Assembly (NCBI RefSeq): GCF_003937945.1
Contig: NZ_RSEC01000063.1
Coordinates: 186,001-250,000 of the forward strand
DNA from: Amycolatopsis eburnea
GTDB lineage: Bacteria; Actinomycetota; Actinomycetes; Mycobacteriales; Pseudonocardiaceae
Direction: 5' to 3'
DNA length: 64,000 bases
In this document: positions 37,097 to 45,657 of the stretch, piece by piece
How positions within the stretch are numbered: position 1 is the first letter of the stretch
Layout of the letters: each line of letters starts with the position of its first letter
Notes under the pieces: model-generated
What the model saw: only the letters and a program-made list of their open reading frames with translations
Told to the model about the DNA's origin: nothing
Databases searched by the model: none
Position numbers and translations under genes: made by a program

Positions 37097-37959
37097 TGCC
37101 CCAGATCCACGAACCGGTCGGTCCCGGCCTCACCCGCGTGTGGGAGGTCGGCGACGTCGTGTACGACGAGCGCACGCCCTACCAGCACGTGCTGATCGGC
37201 AAGACCGCGCAAGGCGTTTCGCTGTTCTGCGACGGCGAACGCCAGAGCACCGAGGCGAGCCAGCTCGTCTACCACGAGGCACTGATGGTGCCCGCGCTGC
37301 TGCTGGCCGAGCGGGTGCGACGGGTGCTGATCATCGGGTCGAGCGAGGGGGTCGCCTCGCAGCTGGCCGTCGGCGCCGGCGCGTCGCTGGTCGAGCACGT
37401 CGACATCGACGAGCAGGCGGTGCGGGCCTGCGCCGAGCACCTGCCCTACGGCTACACGCCCGCCGACCTCGCGCGCGGCGACGGCCCGATCCGGGTGTCC
37501 TTCGAGGACGGCTGGGCTTTCCTGGCCGCGGCCGAAGCCCGGGGCGACCTCTACGACGTGGTCGTGATCGACCTGCCGGACGAGAACGACGACCCGGACG
37601 CGCAGCACAACCGCTTGTACGGCAAGGACTTCCTCGACCGCTGCGTGCGGGTGCTCGCGCCGGGCGGCGTCGTCACCTGCCAGGCGGGCTGCCCGACGCT
37701 GTGGCGCAACGAAACGCTGCGGGCGGCGTGGCGCCGGTTCCGCGAGGTGTTCGGCACGGTGCTGTACTTCGGGTCCGACGAGCACGAGTGGGCGTTCCTG
37801 TCCGGCCGCGCCGACCGCGTCGACGACCCGGCCGCGCTCGTGGCCCGGCGGTTCGCGGAGCGGGGGAGCGAGGCGGCGACGCTGGACGCCGAAGCGCTCC
37901 TCGGCGGCGCCACCCCGCCGTATTCGCTCCGGCACGGCAGTGGTCCGGACCAGTCTTGA
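37096..37959 (+). CDS. speE: Spermidine synthase family aminopropyltransferase
   Basis: 287 residues: N-terminal beta domain (VVYDERTPYQHVLIG), then a Rossmann-like fold with LIIGSSEGVASQL (usual form GGGDG), VEHVDIDEQAVRAC and VVIDLPDEND, where many enzymes have D-x-x-DP. It should transfer an aminopropyl group from decarboxylated AdoMet to putrescine or a related amine. SSEG replacing GGDG, and DLPDEN replacing DxxDP, hint at a specialised substrate, such as a different diamine. Third gene of the polyamine operon. Confidence 0.87.
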   Translation: MPQIHEPVGPGLTRVWEVGDVVYDERTPYQHVLIGKTAQGVSLFCDGERQSTEASQLVYHEALMVPALLLAERVRRVLIIGSSEGVASQLAVGAGASLVEHVDIDEQAVRACAEHLPYGYTPADLARGDGPIRVSFEDGWAFLAAAEARGDLYDVVVIDLPDENDDPDAQHNRLYGKDFLDRCVRVLAPGGVVTCQAGCPTLWRNETLRAAWRRFREVFGTVLYFGSDEHEWAFLSGRADRVDDPAALVARRFAERGSEAATLDAEALLGGATPPYSLRHGSGPDQS

Positions 37960-38141
37960 CCTTCGATTATCCGAATATTTAACCCCGGCGAACGTGAAAT
38001 TGCGGGAAATGGTTTTCCCGTACTCTTCGCGGTCGTGTTACTCCGTTCAGTGGCCGTCGAAATGGTTGCGATCGCGCTACGATCTGCTCCGCGCGCGATC
38101 ATCATGATCACCAGGCATCGTGGCCCGTTTGGAGGAGCGTC

Positions 38142-38768
38142 ATGCTCGTTATGCCGATCGTCGCCGGAATGATTCTGTCCGCTCTCGCCGCACCCGTCGA
38201 TTCTCCGGCCACCTCGGCGCCGGCCGAAAGGATCACGCTCGACATCAAGACCATCAACGGCTCCGGCTGCCCGGCCGGCACGGCAACGGCGTCCGCGGAC
38301 GTCGCGTCCGACAACACGTCCTTCACGGTGCACTACACGAACTTCACCGCCAAGGCCGGTGGTGGCGCACCGGCGCTCGAGGCCCGGAAGAACTGCCAGA
38401 TCAACGTGCTCGTCCACGTACCGCAGGGATTCACGTACGCGATCGCCGAAGCCGAGTACCGCGGCTTCGCGCACATCGAGAGCGGCGCGAGCGCGCTCGA
38501 ACAAGCCAACTACTACTTCGCGGGGACGGCGCCGACAGCGCGGGTGCGCCACACCTTCCCCGGCCCGTTCCACGGCGTCTGGCGGGCCTCGGACGTGACC
38601 GAAGTCGCGGAGCTGGTGTTCGCCCCGTGCGGGGAGAGCCGGAACCTGAACATCAACGCGGAACTGCGCGCCGACGCGGGTACCTCCGCCGGTGGTTCTT
38701 TCATCGAAATGGATTCCGAACACGCGAGCGTGGACACCATTTACCACTTCGCCTGGAAGACCTGCTGA
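38142..38768 (+). CDS. Secreted DUF4360 protein
   Basis: 208 residues with a short signal peptide (MLVMPIVAGMILSALAAP). The mature part carries the DUF4360 pattern: NGSGCPAGTATASADVASDNTSFTVHYTNF, then EARKNCQINVLVHVPQGFTYAI, and a terminal Cys. Paired cysteines suggest an exported disulfide-bonded beta-sandwich. Function is unknown; the family is common in filamentous actinomycetes and fungi. GGAGGAG lies upstream of ATG 38142. The promoter region 37960-38141 is unusually A/T-rich for this window. Confidence 0.85.
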   Translation: MLVMPIVAGMILSALAAPVDSPATSAPAERITLDIKTINGSGCPAGTATASADVASDNTSFTVHYTNFTAKAGGGAPALEARKNCQINVLVHVPQGFTYAIAEAEYRGFAHIESGASALEQANYYFAGTAPTARVRHTFPGPFHGVWRASDVTEVAELVFAPCGESRNLNINAELRADAGTSAGGSFIEMDSEHASVDTIYHFAWKTC

Positions 38769-38779
38769 ATCCCGTCGTG

Positions 38780-38827
38780 GTGAATGAGTCATTCATGTCG
38801 TCCGGACGACATGAATGACTCATTCAC
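38780..38827. terminator. 48-bp perfect palindrome, bidirectional terminator
   Basis: Begins GTGAATGAGTCATTC and ends GAATGACTCATTCAC with no loop: 24 bases pair perfectly with the next 24 (centre TCC/GGA at 38803/38804). It fills the 63-base gap between two convergent genes and so can terminate both. It shares its GTGAATG...CATTCAC ends with the terminator at 62004-62059. Confidence 0.75.
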
Positions 38828-38831
38828 GGCG

Positions 38832-39263
38832 CTAGACGTGCGTGACGAGCAGGGTGACGCCCGCTTCGCCGCCGCAGTCCACGAAGACCGGGCCCACCCC
38901 GTTGCCGATGGTCTGGACCAGGTTCGCCTTGGCGACGAAGTGGTCCGGGCCCGCCGACAGGATCCGGACGTTTTCCAGCACCGGGTGCTCGGGGAAGCCG
39001 CCGAGCACGGACTTCAGGCCGGTGCCGCCGCCGCAGTCGCCGGTGATCGTCACCTCTTGGCCGCGCCGGGTGGTCGGGTTCGGGCTCACCTGCACGGTGG
39101 CCCGCGCCCCCTTCGGGGGCTGGTTCGCGTTCGTCATCGTCCCCTCCGCGCTGCCCGGCTGCGCGGTCGCGCCGCCGGCCATCCCGATGCTCGCCGCCGT
39201 GACCAGGCCGGCCGCGAGGGCCACGCCGAGTGCCGTGCGGGTGGTTTTCGGGTTGCCGCGCAT
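38832..39263 (-). CDS. Small secreted protein, function unknown
   Basis: 143 residues: a signal peptide (ALGVALAAGLVTAASIGMAGG, cleavage after ATA), a disordered stretch, then an Ig-like beta domain (ATVQVSPNPTTRRGQEVTITGDC ... VFVDCGG) with two cysteines that could form a disulfide. The pattern VSPNPTTRRGQEVTITG resembles bacterial surface Ig-like domains. GGGAGGAG precedes the ATG. No operon partner. Confidence 0.75.
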   Translation of the reverse strand: MRGNPKTTRTALGVALAAGLVTAASIGMAGGATAQPGSAEGTMTNANQPPKGARATVQVSPNPTTRRGQEVTITGDCGGGTGLKSVLGGFPEHPVLENVRILSAGPDHFVAKANLVQTIGNGVGPVFVDCGGEAGVTLLVTHV

Positions 39264-39376
39264 GGATTTCTCCTCCCTTGAACCCGGTCTCGGTCCGCCG
39301 GATCCGACCAGTCAGTCGCCGGGGGACGGGCCCAGGGTTCTCGCGGGAGGAGAGTGAGACGTGGATCACATGAGCG

Positions 39377-39499
39377 TCAGCGTGCGACGCGAGGTCGCTC
39401 GGTCTCCGCGGTCGGCGCCAGGCGGCATCGTCGCTCGAACCGCTCCATCAGGACGGTAGCGATCAGGACGGCCACTGGGGTGCTCACCGCGATCCACAT
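39377..39499 (-). CDS. Possible 40-residue membrane microprotein
   Basis: A short ORF starts 30 bases after the MarR stop on the same strand. It begins MWIAVSTPVAVLIATVLMER and ends in a basic tail (FERRCRLAPTAETERPRVAR). One hydrophobic helix with a positive cytoplasmic tail is plausible for a small membrane protein. The ribosome site is weak, so it is not certain that it is translated. Confidence 0.4.
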   Translation of the reverse strand: MWIAVSTPVAVLIATVLMERFERRCRLAPTAETERPRVAR

Positions 39500-39529
39500 G
39501 CCAGGAGACCTACCCAGGCCCGCGGGCTC

Positions 39530-39964
39530 TCAATCGCCGGCCGAAAGTCCCGCGATCAGCTCGAGCAGCCTGCCGCGGAAGGCCTGGTCCTCGCCGATGC
39601 CGCCGAGCAGGGCGGGTTCGGCGCGCACGGCCTGCTCGTGGACCGCCCGGCCGGCCGAAGTCAACCGGGTCAGGTGACGGCGGGCGTCGGCCGGATCGGG
39701 CGTGCGCGTCACGAAACCCGCCTTCGCGAGGCGGTCGAGCGTGCGGCTCATCGTCTGGTCGGTCACCTGGCAGTGCTGGGCCAGCGACCGCTGGGGGAGC
39801 GGCCCGTCGCGCAGCGAATGCAGCGCGATCAGCCCCGCGTGGGTGAGACCCAGCTGGGCGAGGACGGTCACCCAGCGTTGCTCCACCAGTCGTGCGGCGA
39901 CGGCCAGCAGCCGCCCGGTGGGCCAGGTGCTCAGATCGGGTTCGGGGGCTGTGCTCACCGTCAC
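39530..39964 (-). CDS. MarR-family regulator of the MMPL transporter
   Basis: 144 residues with the MarR fold: HAGLIALHSLRDGPLPQRSLAQHCQVTDQTMSRTLDRLAKAGFV and the wing RTPDPADARRHLTRLTSAG (DxRR-type). It is divergent from the MMPL gene, and an 18-bp perfect operator lies between them (39984-40001). It probably represses the exporter and itself until a toxic ligand binds. Confidence 0.88.
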   Translation of the reverse strand: MTVSTAPEPDLSTWPTGRLLAVAARLVEQRWVTVLAQLGLTHAGLIALHSLRDGPLPQRSLAQHCQVTDQTMSRTLDRLAKAGFVTRTPDPADARRHLTRLTSAGRAVHEQAVRAEPALLGGIGEDQAFRGRLLELIAGLSAGD

Positions 39965-39983
39965 TCCGGGTCGTCGTGCAAAA

Positions 39984-40001
39984 TGTTCAGCCTACTGAAC
40001 A
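39984..40001. promoter_or_regulatory. MarR operator
   Basis: TGTTCAGCCTACTGAACA is a perfect 7+4+7 inverted repeat in the 74-base gap between the divergent marR and MMPL genes, 38-55 bases before the MMPL start and 20-37 before the marR start. Confidence 0.7.
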
Positions 40002-40038
40002 ATTGGGCGTGTCCGCCCTCGAAAGGACCTTAGCGACC

Positions 40039-42102
40039 ATGAACGACTCCCCGCGCCGCCTCCGCTGGCTGCTCCCCGCGCTGCTCGTGGTCGCCTGGCT
40101 CGGGCTGGGCGGGTTCGGCGGGCCCTTCGCCGGGAAGCTCAGCGAGGTCGCGAAGAACGACAACGCCGCCTTCCTGCCGAGTTCGGCCGAAGCCACCGAG
40201 GTCTCCGACGAGCAGAAGGCGTTCACCCCGCGTCAGGTGCTGCCCGCGACGGTCGTCGCCGAGCGCCCGGCCGGGCTGACCGCCGCGGACCGGCAGTTCC
40301 TCGAAGCCAAGGCGCGGGAGCTCGGCGCCGTGCCCGGTGTCGCCGGCCCGCTCGGCGCGCCCGAACCGGCCCCGCGGGACGACCAGGCGGTGCAGCTCAG
40401 CGTGCCGATCCTCGCCGACGGCAACCCCGGCGACGTCGTCAAGGAGGTCCGCGCGAAGCTCGCCGGCGCCCCCGACGGGCTCACCGTGCTCGTCACCGGG
40501 CCCGCCGGGCAGATCGCCGACCTGGTCAAGGCGTTCGGCGGCATCGACGGCATCCTCCTGCTCGTCGCGGGCGGGGTGGTCGCGCTGATCCTCATCGCCG
40601 TCTACCGCAGCCCGCTGCTGCCGTTCCTGGTCCTGCTGTCGGCGGTGTTCGCGCTCGGGCTCGCCAGCCTCGTCGTGTACCTGCTGGCCGAGCACGACGT
40701 CCTCGCGCTCAACGGCCAGAGCCAGGGCATCCTCTCGATCCTCGTCTTCGGCGCGGCCACCGACTACGCGCTCCTGCTCGTGGCGCGGTTCCGCGAGCAG
40801 CTGCGGGACACCGAAAGCCGCTTCGACGCGCTGAAGCTCGCCTGGCGCGCGACCCTCGAACCGATCGCCGCGTCGGCGGGGACCGTCGTGCTCGGCGTGC
40901 TGTGCCTGCTGTTCAGCGACCTCAACTCCAACAAGGGACTCGGCCCGGTCGCGGCGATCGGCATCGGTGCCGCGCTGCTGGCGTCGACGACGTTCCTGCC
41001 CGCGGCGCTGGCGCTGTGCGGCCGCGGCGCGTTCTGGCCGTTCAAGCCGGCGCTCGGCTCGCCGCACCCGGAGACGTCCGGCAGCTGGGGCCGGGTGGCC
41101 CGGCTGGTCGGCCGCCGCCCGCGGGCGGTCTGGGTGGTGACGGCGCTCGTGCTCGGCGTCGGCGTCGCGTTCCTGCCGCAGCTCAAGGCCTCCGGCACGG
41201 CGCAGTCCGACGTGTTCCTCACCCAGGTCGAATCCCGGACGGGGCAGGAGGTGCTCGGCCGCCACTTCCCGGGCGGGCTCGGCGCGCCCGCGATCACGAT
41301 CGCCGACGCCGGCGCGCTGCCTGAGGTGCTCAAGGCGTCCACAATGGACGGTGTCGCGCAGTCGTTCCCGCTACCCGGCCCTGACGGGCAGCCCAAGGTG
41401 GTCAACGGCCGGGTGCAGGTCCTGTCCGTGCTGAACGACCCGGCGGACTCCGAGACGGCGGTCGCGACCGTCGGCAAGCTGCGCGACGCCGTCCACGCGA
41501 TCCCCGGCGCGAACGCGAAGGTCGGCGGCCCGACCGCGATCCAGCTGGACACGCAGCAGACGTCGAAGCACGACCGCGCGCTGATCATCCCGATCGTGCT
41601 GCTGGTGATCTTCCTCGTGCTGGCCCTGCTGCTGCGGTCGCTGCTCGCGCCGCTGCTGCTGATCGCCACCGTGGTGCTGTCGTTCGCGGCGACGATGGGC
41701 GTGTCGGCGCTGGTGTTCAACCACGTCTTCGGCTTCCCGGGCGCGGACCCGGTGGTGCCGCTGTTCGGGTTCGTCTTCCTGGTGGCGCTGGGGATCGACT
41801 ACAACATCTTCCTGATGACGCGGGTCCGCGAGGAGGCGCTGACGCGGGGGACGCGCGAGGGCACGTTGCGCGGGCTTTCGCTGACCGGCGGGGTGATCAC
41901 GTCGGCCGGGGTGGTGCTGGCGGCGACGTTCTCGGCGCTCGCGGTGATCCCGATCCTGTTCCTCGCGCAGATCGCGTTCATCGTGGCGTTCGGGGTGCTG
42001 CTGGACACGCTGCTGGTGCGGTCGTTGCTGGTGCCCGCGCTGACTGTGGACGTCGGGCGGCGGATCTGGTGGCCGTCGAAGCTGGCGCGGGCGGAGGAGT
42101 AG
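40039..42102 (+). CDS. MMPL-family RND-type transporter
   Basis: 687 residues in two repeated halves, each with a first membrane helix, an external domain and a bundle of five further helices, about 12 helices in all. Landmarks include GATDYALLLVARFREQLRD in helix 4 of half 1 and GIDYNIFLMTRVREEAL in half 2, with the Asp-Tyr pairs of proton relay typical of MMPL transporters. It is likely to export a lipid or a drug using the proton gradient. ATG 40039 follows GAAAGGA; the upstream frame is not homologous. Confidence 0.88.
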   Translation: MNDSPRRLRWLLPALLVVAWLGLGGFGGPFAGKLSEVAKNDNAAFLPSSAEATEVSDEQKAFTPRQVLPATVVAERPAGLTAADRQFLEAKARELGAVPGVAGPLGAPEPAPRDDQAVQLSVPILADGNPGDVVKEVRAKLAGAPDGLTVLVTGPAGQIADLVKAFGGIDGILLLVAGGVVALILIAVYRSPLLPFLVLLSAVFALGLASLVVYLLAEHDVLALNGQSQGILSILVFGAATDYALLLVARFREQLRDTESRFDALKLAWRATLEPIAASAGTVVLGVLCLLFSDLNSNKGLGPVAAIGIGAALLASTTFLPAALALCGRGAFWPFKPALGSPHPETSGSWGRVARLVGRRPRAVWVVTALVLGVGVAFLPQLKASGTAQSDVFLTQVESRTGQEVLGRHFPGGLGAPAITIADAGALPEVLKASTMDGVAQSFPLPGPDGQPKVVNGRVQVLSVLNDPADSETAVATVGKLRDAVHAIPGANAKVGGPTAIQLDTQQTSKHDRALIIPIVLLVIFLVLALLLRSLLAPLLLIATVVLSFAATMGVSALVFNHVFGFPGADPVVPLFGFVFLVALGIDYNIFLMTRVREEALTRGTREGTLRGLSLTGGVITSAGVVLAATFSALAVIPILFLAQIAFIVAFGVLLDTLLVRSLLVPALTVDVGRRIWWPSKLARAEE

Positions 42103-42145
42103 GAGTCCGGCGGCCGCCCCACGACCCTCGAGCCGGAGCGCGGTC

Positions 42146-42499
42146 TCAGGAGTCGCGGACGACCCGGGAGTCCGTCGTCTCGCCCGTCAGGTACCGCGCC
42201 GTCCCGGTGAGGGCGAGCAGGCGGTCGAGCGCGGGCTTCCGGTTGTCCAGGCGCAGCCGGCGGCCCGTGCCGACGACCGCTCGGTGCACCTTCAGCAGCT
42301 CCGAGAGCCCGGAGGAGTCGCAGAAGCCGATCTCGCCGCAGTCGAGGTGGACCTCCCGGACGCCGGGGTGGTCGGCCAGGCGGTCGGTGACCAGGCGCAG
42401 GAGCAGGCCCGCCGTGGCGAATTCGAGGTCGCCGACGACCTCGACGCGGGCGGTGTCCGCCGAGGGGGTGCTCCAGGTGCAGGTCAGCCCGCTGGTCAT
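42146..42499 (-). CDS. STAS anti-sigma antagonist, last gene of B12 partner-switching operon
   Basis: 117 residues with the STAS fold and a complete phosphoserine loop: REVHLDCGEIGFCDSSGLSELL. The partner is expected to be the HATPase at 45163-45657, and the phosphatase at 43548-45170 would remove the phosphate. Its ATG overlaps the stop of the B12-binding gene by four bases, so it is translationally coupled to the sensor. Confidence 0.88.
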   Translation of the reverse strand: MTSGLTCTWSTPSADTARVEVVGDLEFATAGLLLRLVTDRLADHPGVREVHLDCGEIGFCDSSGLSELLKVHRAVVGTGRRLRLDNRKPALDRLLALTGTARYLTGETTDSRVVRDS

Positions 42500-43551
42500 G
42501 CGGAGAGCTCCGATCCGGCGGCCGGTTCCGCCAAACGCGTGTGCGCGGCGCGGAGCAGGCCGGTGGCCCGCGGGAAGTCGCGCAGCTCCGCCTCGAGGAG
42601 TTCGAGAGCGGGGACCAGCGAGGCGGCCGGGACGCCTCGCGCGGTGAGGATTCCGGCGGTCCACGTCAGGAATCCGGTGAACAGCTCTTCGTCGCCGACG
42701 TAGAGCGCCGTCGCCAGGTACTCGACGATGTGCGCGAGGTCCTCGGCGGTGTACTGGCGCTGCAGGTCGGTGTAGGTCCGCATGGCCGGGATCCGCTCCG
42801 CCAGCCCGGCCAGCACCGTCTTCACGAGCCGGCCGGAGCTGCGCGTGACCAGCGTGTACTCCTGGTCGGCCAGGTGCGGCAGGTCGTCGAGCGGCTGGTG
42901 CCCGGCGTGCGGGCGGGGGAGCGGCCGCGCGAGCCGGTCGGCCGCCGCCCGGGCGTCGGGCGCCCACGCTTCGGCGCCCAGCAGACGCGCGTAGCGGCCG
43001 TCGTGGCCGAAGGCGGCGCCGCCCGCGATGACCGGGGTCGCCGTCGCCTGGCATGCGGTGATCGTGGCGTGCGCGGTCGGCAGGCGGGTCGCCAGCGAGC
43101 CGGACAGCGCGACCGCGTCCGGGCCGGTGCGGTGCAGGTGGGCCACCAGGTGCGGGGCGGGCACCTGCGCGCCGAGGTAGTCGACCTGGAAACCGCGCAG
43201 GCGCAGCACTTCGCTGAGCAGCCGGGCCGGCATCGCGTGCCATTCGCCGTCGACGCACGCGACCGTCACGCGGCCGAGGTGCGGTTCCGGGCGCTTCAGC
43301 AGGTAGCCGAAGGTGGCGATGACGCGGTCGTTGATCGCGGTCGCGGCGTGCTCCTGGGCGACGGTCAGGCGGTTGGCCGCCCACTCCTGCCCGACCCGGC
43401 GCTGCACCGCCCCGATCACGTCGAGCAGCACGCTCTCGGGGTCGGTGCCGGCGCCCAGCGCCTGGACCACGACGTCGCCGGCGGTGTATTCGTCGCCGGT
43501 CGTCACGGCGTTCCAGAGCCGCTCGGCGTGCTCGGCCACCGCGGTGCTCAT
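42496..43551 (-). CDS. Cobalamin-binding sensor with W-x9-EH photoreceptor signature
   Basis: 351 residues. An N-terminal four-helix cap contains W57-x9-E67-H68 (WAANRLTVAQEH), the hallmark of adenosylcobalamin photoreceptors of the CarH/LitR type. A Rossmann-like B12 domain follows, with a probable lower-axial histidine H105 in DGEWHAMP and a VIAGGAAFG loop. There is no MerR DNA-binding domain. Residues about 240-351 form an all-helical region (LAHIVEYLATALYVGDEELFTGFLTW) with no assigned family. The gene is coupled (four-base overlaps) to a SpoIIE phosphatase upstream and a STAS gene downstream. It may therefore feed light or B12 status into partner switching; that output is inferred. Confidence 0.85.
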   Translation of the reverse strand: MSTAVAEHAERLWNAVTTGDEYTAGDVVVQALGAGTDPESVLLDVIGAVQRRVGQEWAANRLTVAQEHAATAINDRVIATFGYLLKRPEPHLGRVTVACVDGEWHAMPARLLSEVLRLRGFQVDYLGAQVPAPHLVAHLHRTGPDAVALSGSLATRLPTAHATITACQATATPVIAGGAAFGHDGRYARLLGAEAWAPDARAAADRLARPLPRPHAGHQPLDDLPHLADQEYTLVTRSSGRLVKTVLAGLAERIPAMRTYTDLQRQYTAEDLAHIVEYLATALYVGDEELFTGFLTWTAGILTARGVPAASLVPALELLEAELRDFPRATGLLRAAHTRLAEPAAGSELSA

Positions 43552-45170
43552 GCGGTGTACCTGCCGCGCCCGTGCCCGCCGACGGCGGCGAGGTGCTGCC
43601 CGCGCGGCGCGGTGATCGCCAGCACGGCCATGTCGTCGTGGGTGCCGCGCCCGATCCACTGCGAGGCGAGCATCTGCACGCGCTCGACGACGGCGTCGGC
43701 GGGCATGTTCGCGCATTCGGCGAGGACCTGGTGGAGCCGTTCTTCGCCGTACATCTCGTCCCCGAGCGGGCCGCCCTTCGCCTCGACGATCCCGTCGGTG
43801 TAGAGCAGGCAGGTCTCGCCCGGGGCGAGCGTGACCTCGGCGCTCACCGACTCGATCTCGGGCAGGACGCCGATCAGGCTGCCGCGCGTGGCGGCCTCCT
43901 CGACCCGGCCGTCGGCCCGCACGATCAGCGGCGGCGGGTGCCCGGCGGCGGTGACGCGCAGCTTGACGGTGGCGCCCTCGCGCCGCGCGGACGCGAGCAC
44001 CAGCGTGACGTACCGCGCGTCGGCGTTGTCCCCGAGCGTGCGGTTCAGCAGGTCGAGCAGCCGGTGGTGGTCGCCCGCCATCGGCAGCAGCGCCCGCAGC
44101 GTCGTGCGGATCTTGCCGGTCAGCACCGCGGCGTCCAGTCCCTTGCCGCAGACGTCGCCGAGCACGGCCAGCGACTCGTCGCCGTCGGCGGTGATCGCCG
44201 AATGGACGTCGTAGAAGTCGCCGCCGATCCGCTCGCCGTCGCGGGCCGGGCGGTAGCGGCCGGCGAACTCGACCCCGCCGAGCTGTTCGAGGGTGGGCGG
44301 CAGCAGCTCGCGCATCAGCGTGTCGGTGATGGACGCCTGCAGCGCGAACACCCGCGCCGCCGACATCGCCGCGCCCGCGCGGGCCGCGAACAGCCGCGCG
44401 AAGAGCTCTTCCTGGCCGGTGAACGACGCCCGGTCGCCGCGGCGCAGCAGCACCAGCGCACCGGCCGGGACGCCGTGGCCCGGCAGCGGCGTCACGACGA
44501 TCGAGCCGACCGGGCCGAAGCCGTCCGGCAGCACCCAGCCGGGGGCCGCGGCCGGGTCGAGCCAGCGCGACGGCACCGGCGGGAAGCCCTGCAGGGCCTC
44601 GCCGAGGCCGGGCAGGTCGTCCGGGTCGATCGCCAGCCGGGACCGGGCGGGCTCGCCGCCGCGCACGCAGGTGACGGCGGGGAAGGCCCCGCCGTGGCTG
44701 GGGGCCAGGACCAGCGCGGCGTCGGCCAGGTGCGCCGCGGCCAGCCGCGCGGCGACCTCCATGCAGCGTTCGAGGTTGAGGGAGCCCAGCAGGGCGGCCG
44801 AGGCGTCGCTCAAGAAGGCGGTCCGCTCCTGCTCGCGTGCCAGCGCCTCGCGTGCGGAGCGGGCGTCGGTTTCGTCGACGAGCCACCACGTCACGGCGTC
44901 GCCGTGCGGAATCGGGTGCGCGGCGAACGACCGCGCGCCGACCTCGCCGCGGGCGACGCCGTCGGGGCCGTGGGCGGCGGCGAGCCAGTCCGCGACCGTG
45001 CCCTCGAGCGCGCGGCCCGGTTCGGCGGTGGGGAAGAGCAGGCGGGCGGCCTCGTTGAGCGACCGGATGACCCCGGAACCGTCGACCGCCAGCGCCGCGA
45101 CGGGGGCGGTGGCCCACTCGCGCCCGTCGTCGACCGGGGTGGCGGGCGCGGTGCGCGCGCGGTCAGCCAC
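43548..45170 (-). CDS. PAS-GAF-SpoIIE serine phosphatase (PP2C)
   Basis: 540 residues: PAS-like domain (about 20-100), GAF-like domain (about 115-275), and a PP2C/SpoIIE catalytic domain with metal-binding motifs GGDFYDV, GDVCGKGLDAA and THDDMAVLAI. Such enzymes dephosphorylate STAS antagonists so that they can sequester the anti-sigma kinase and free a sigma factor. It overlaps the HATPase gene by eight bases and the B12 sensor gene by four, which suggests one signalling complex. No membrane segment. Confidence 0.9.
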   Translation of the reverse strand: MADRARTAPATPVDDGREWATAPVAALAVDGSGVIRSLNEAARLLFPTAEPGRALEGTVADWLAAAHGPDGVARGEVGARSFAAHPIPHGDAVTWWLVDETDARSAREALAREQERTAFLSDASAALLGSLNLERCMEVAARLAAAHLADAALVLAPSHGGAFPAVTCVRGGEPARSRLAIDPDDLPGLGEALQGFPPVPSRWLDPAAAPGWVLPDGFGPVGSIVVTPLPGHGVPAGALVLLRRGDRASFTGQEELFARLFAARAGAAMSAARVFALQASITDTLMRELLPPTLEQLGGVEFAGRYRPARDGERIGGDFYDVHSAITADGDESLAVLGDVCGKGLDAAVLTGKIRTTLRALLPMAGDHHRLLDLLNRTLGDNADARYVTLVLASARREGATVKLRVTAAGHPPPLIVRADGRVEEAATRGSLIGVLPEIESVSAEVTLAPGETCLLYTDGIVEAKGGPLGDEMYGEERLHQVLAECANMPADAVVERVQMLASQWIGRGTHDDMAVLAITAPRGQHLAAVGGHGRGRYTA

Positions 45171-45657
45171 GGGCGCCGGCCGGGTCCGGATCGGTGACCA
45201 GCTCGGCCCAGAGGGTCTTGCCGCCGGCCCGGCGCAGCTGTCCCCACGCCGCCGCGCAGCGCTCGACCAGCAGGAGCCCGCGGCCGCCGTCGTCGGACGG
45301 CGTCCGGCGCCGGGCGGCCTCGCCGCCCCCGTCGTCGACCTCGATCCGCAGCTTGGCGGCGCCCGGCAGCAGCCGGACGTGGTAGGGCGCGCGGCCGTGG
45401 CGCAGCGCGTTGGACGTCAGCTCGTCCACCACCATGACGGCGGTGCTGACGACGTTCGCCGGCAGGCCGCACAGCACCGAGCGCACCCAGTGCCGGACCC
45501 TGGCCAGCTCGGTGAGCTCGGCGGAGATCCCCAGCTCGTGCCGCACACCGCGGAGCTTCACCGCCGCCTCCTTCGCCGTACCGGACCCCCTGGAGAGGCC
45601 TTCTCCTTCTTCATGCCCGGATCCGGCGCCGCCCACACGGATATCGGAGGTCGTCAT
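45163..45657 (-). CDS. Anti-sigma-type HATPase (RsbW-like)
   Basis: 164 residues with the GHKL fold: VMVVDELTSNALRHGRAP (N box), EVDDGGGEA and GGRGLLLVERCAAAWG (G2 loop). This is the expected kinase and sigma-binding component of the module, opposing the phosphatase encoded next to it. The first 35 residues are disordered. The ATG overlaps the stop of the upstream STAS gene (ATGA). Confidence 0.88.
   Translation of the reverse strand: MTTSDIRVGGAGSGHEEGEGLSRGSGTAKEAAVKLRGVRHELGISAELTELARVRHWVRSVLCGLPANVVSTAVMVVDELTSNALRHGRAPYHVRLLPGAAKLRIEVDDGGGEAARRRTPSDDGGRGLLLVERCAAAWGQLRRAGGKTLWAELVTDPDPAGARG

Noticed and set aside
42496..43551. Methylmalonyl-CoA mutase or corrinoid methyltransferase subunit
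   Set aside because: The W-x9-EH cap and the coupling to SpoIIE and STAS genes fit a photoreceptor-type sensor, and no methyltransferase partner is present.
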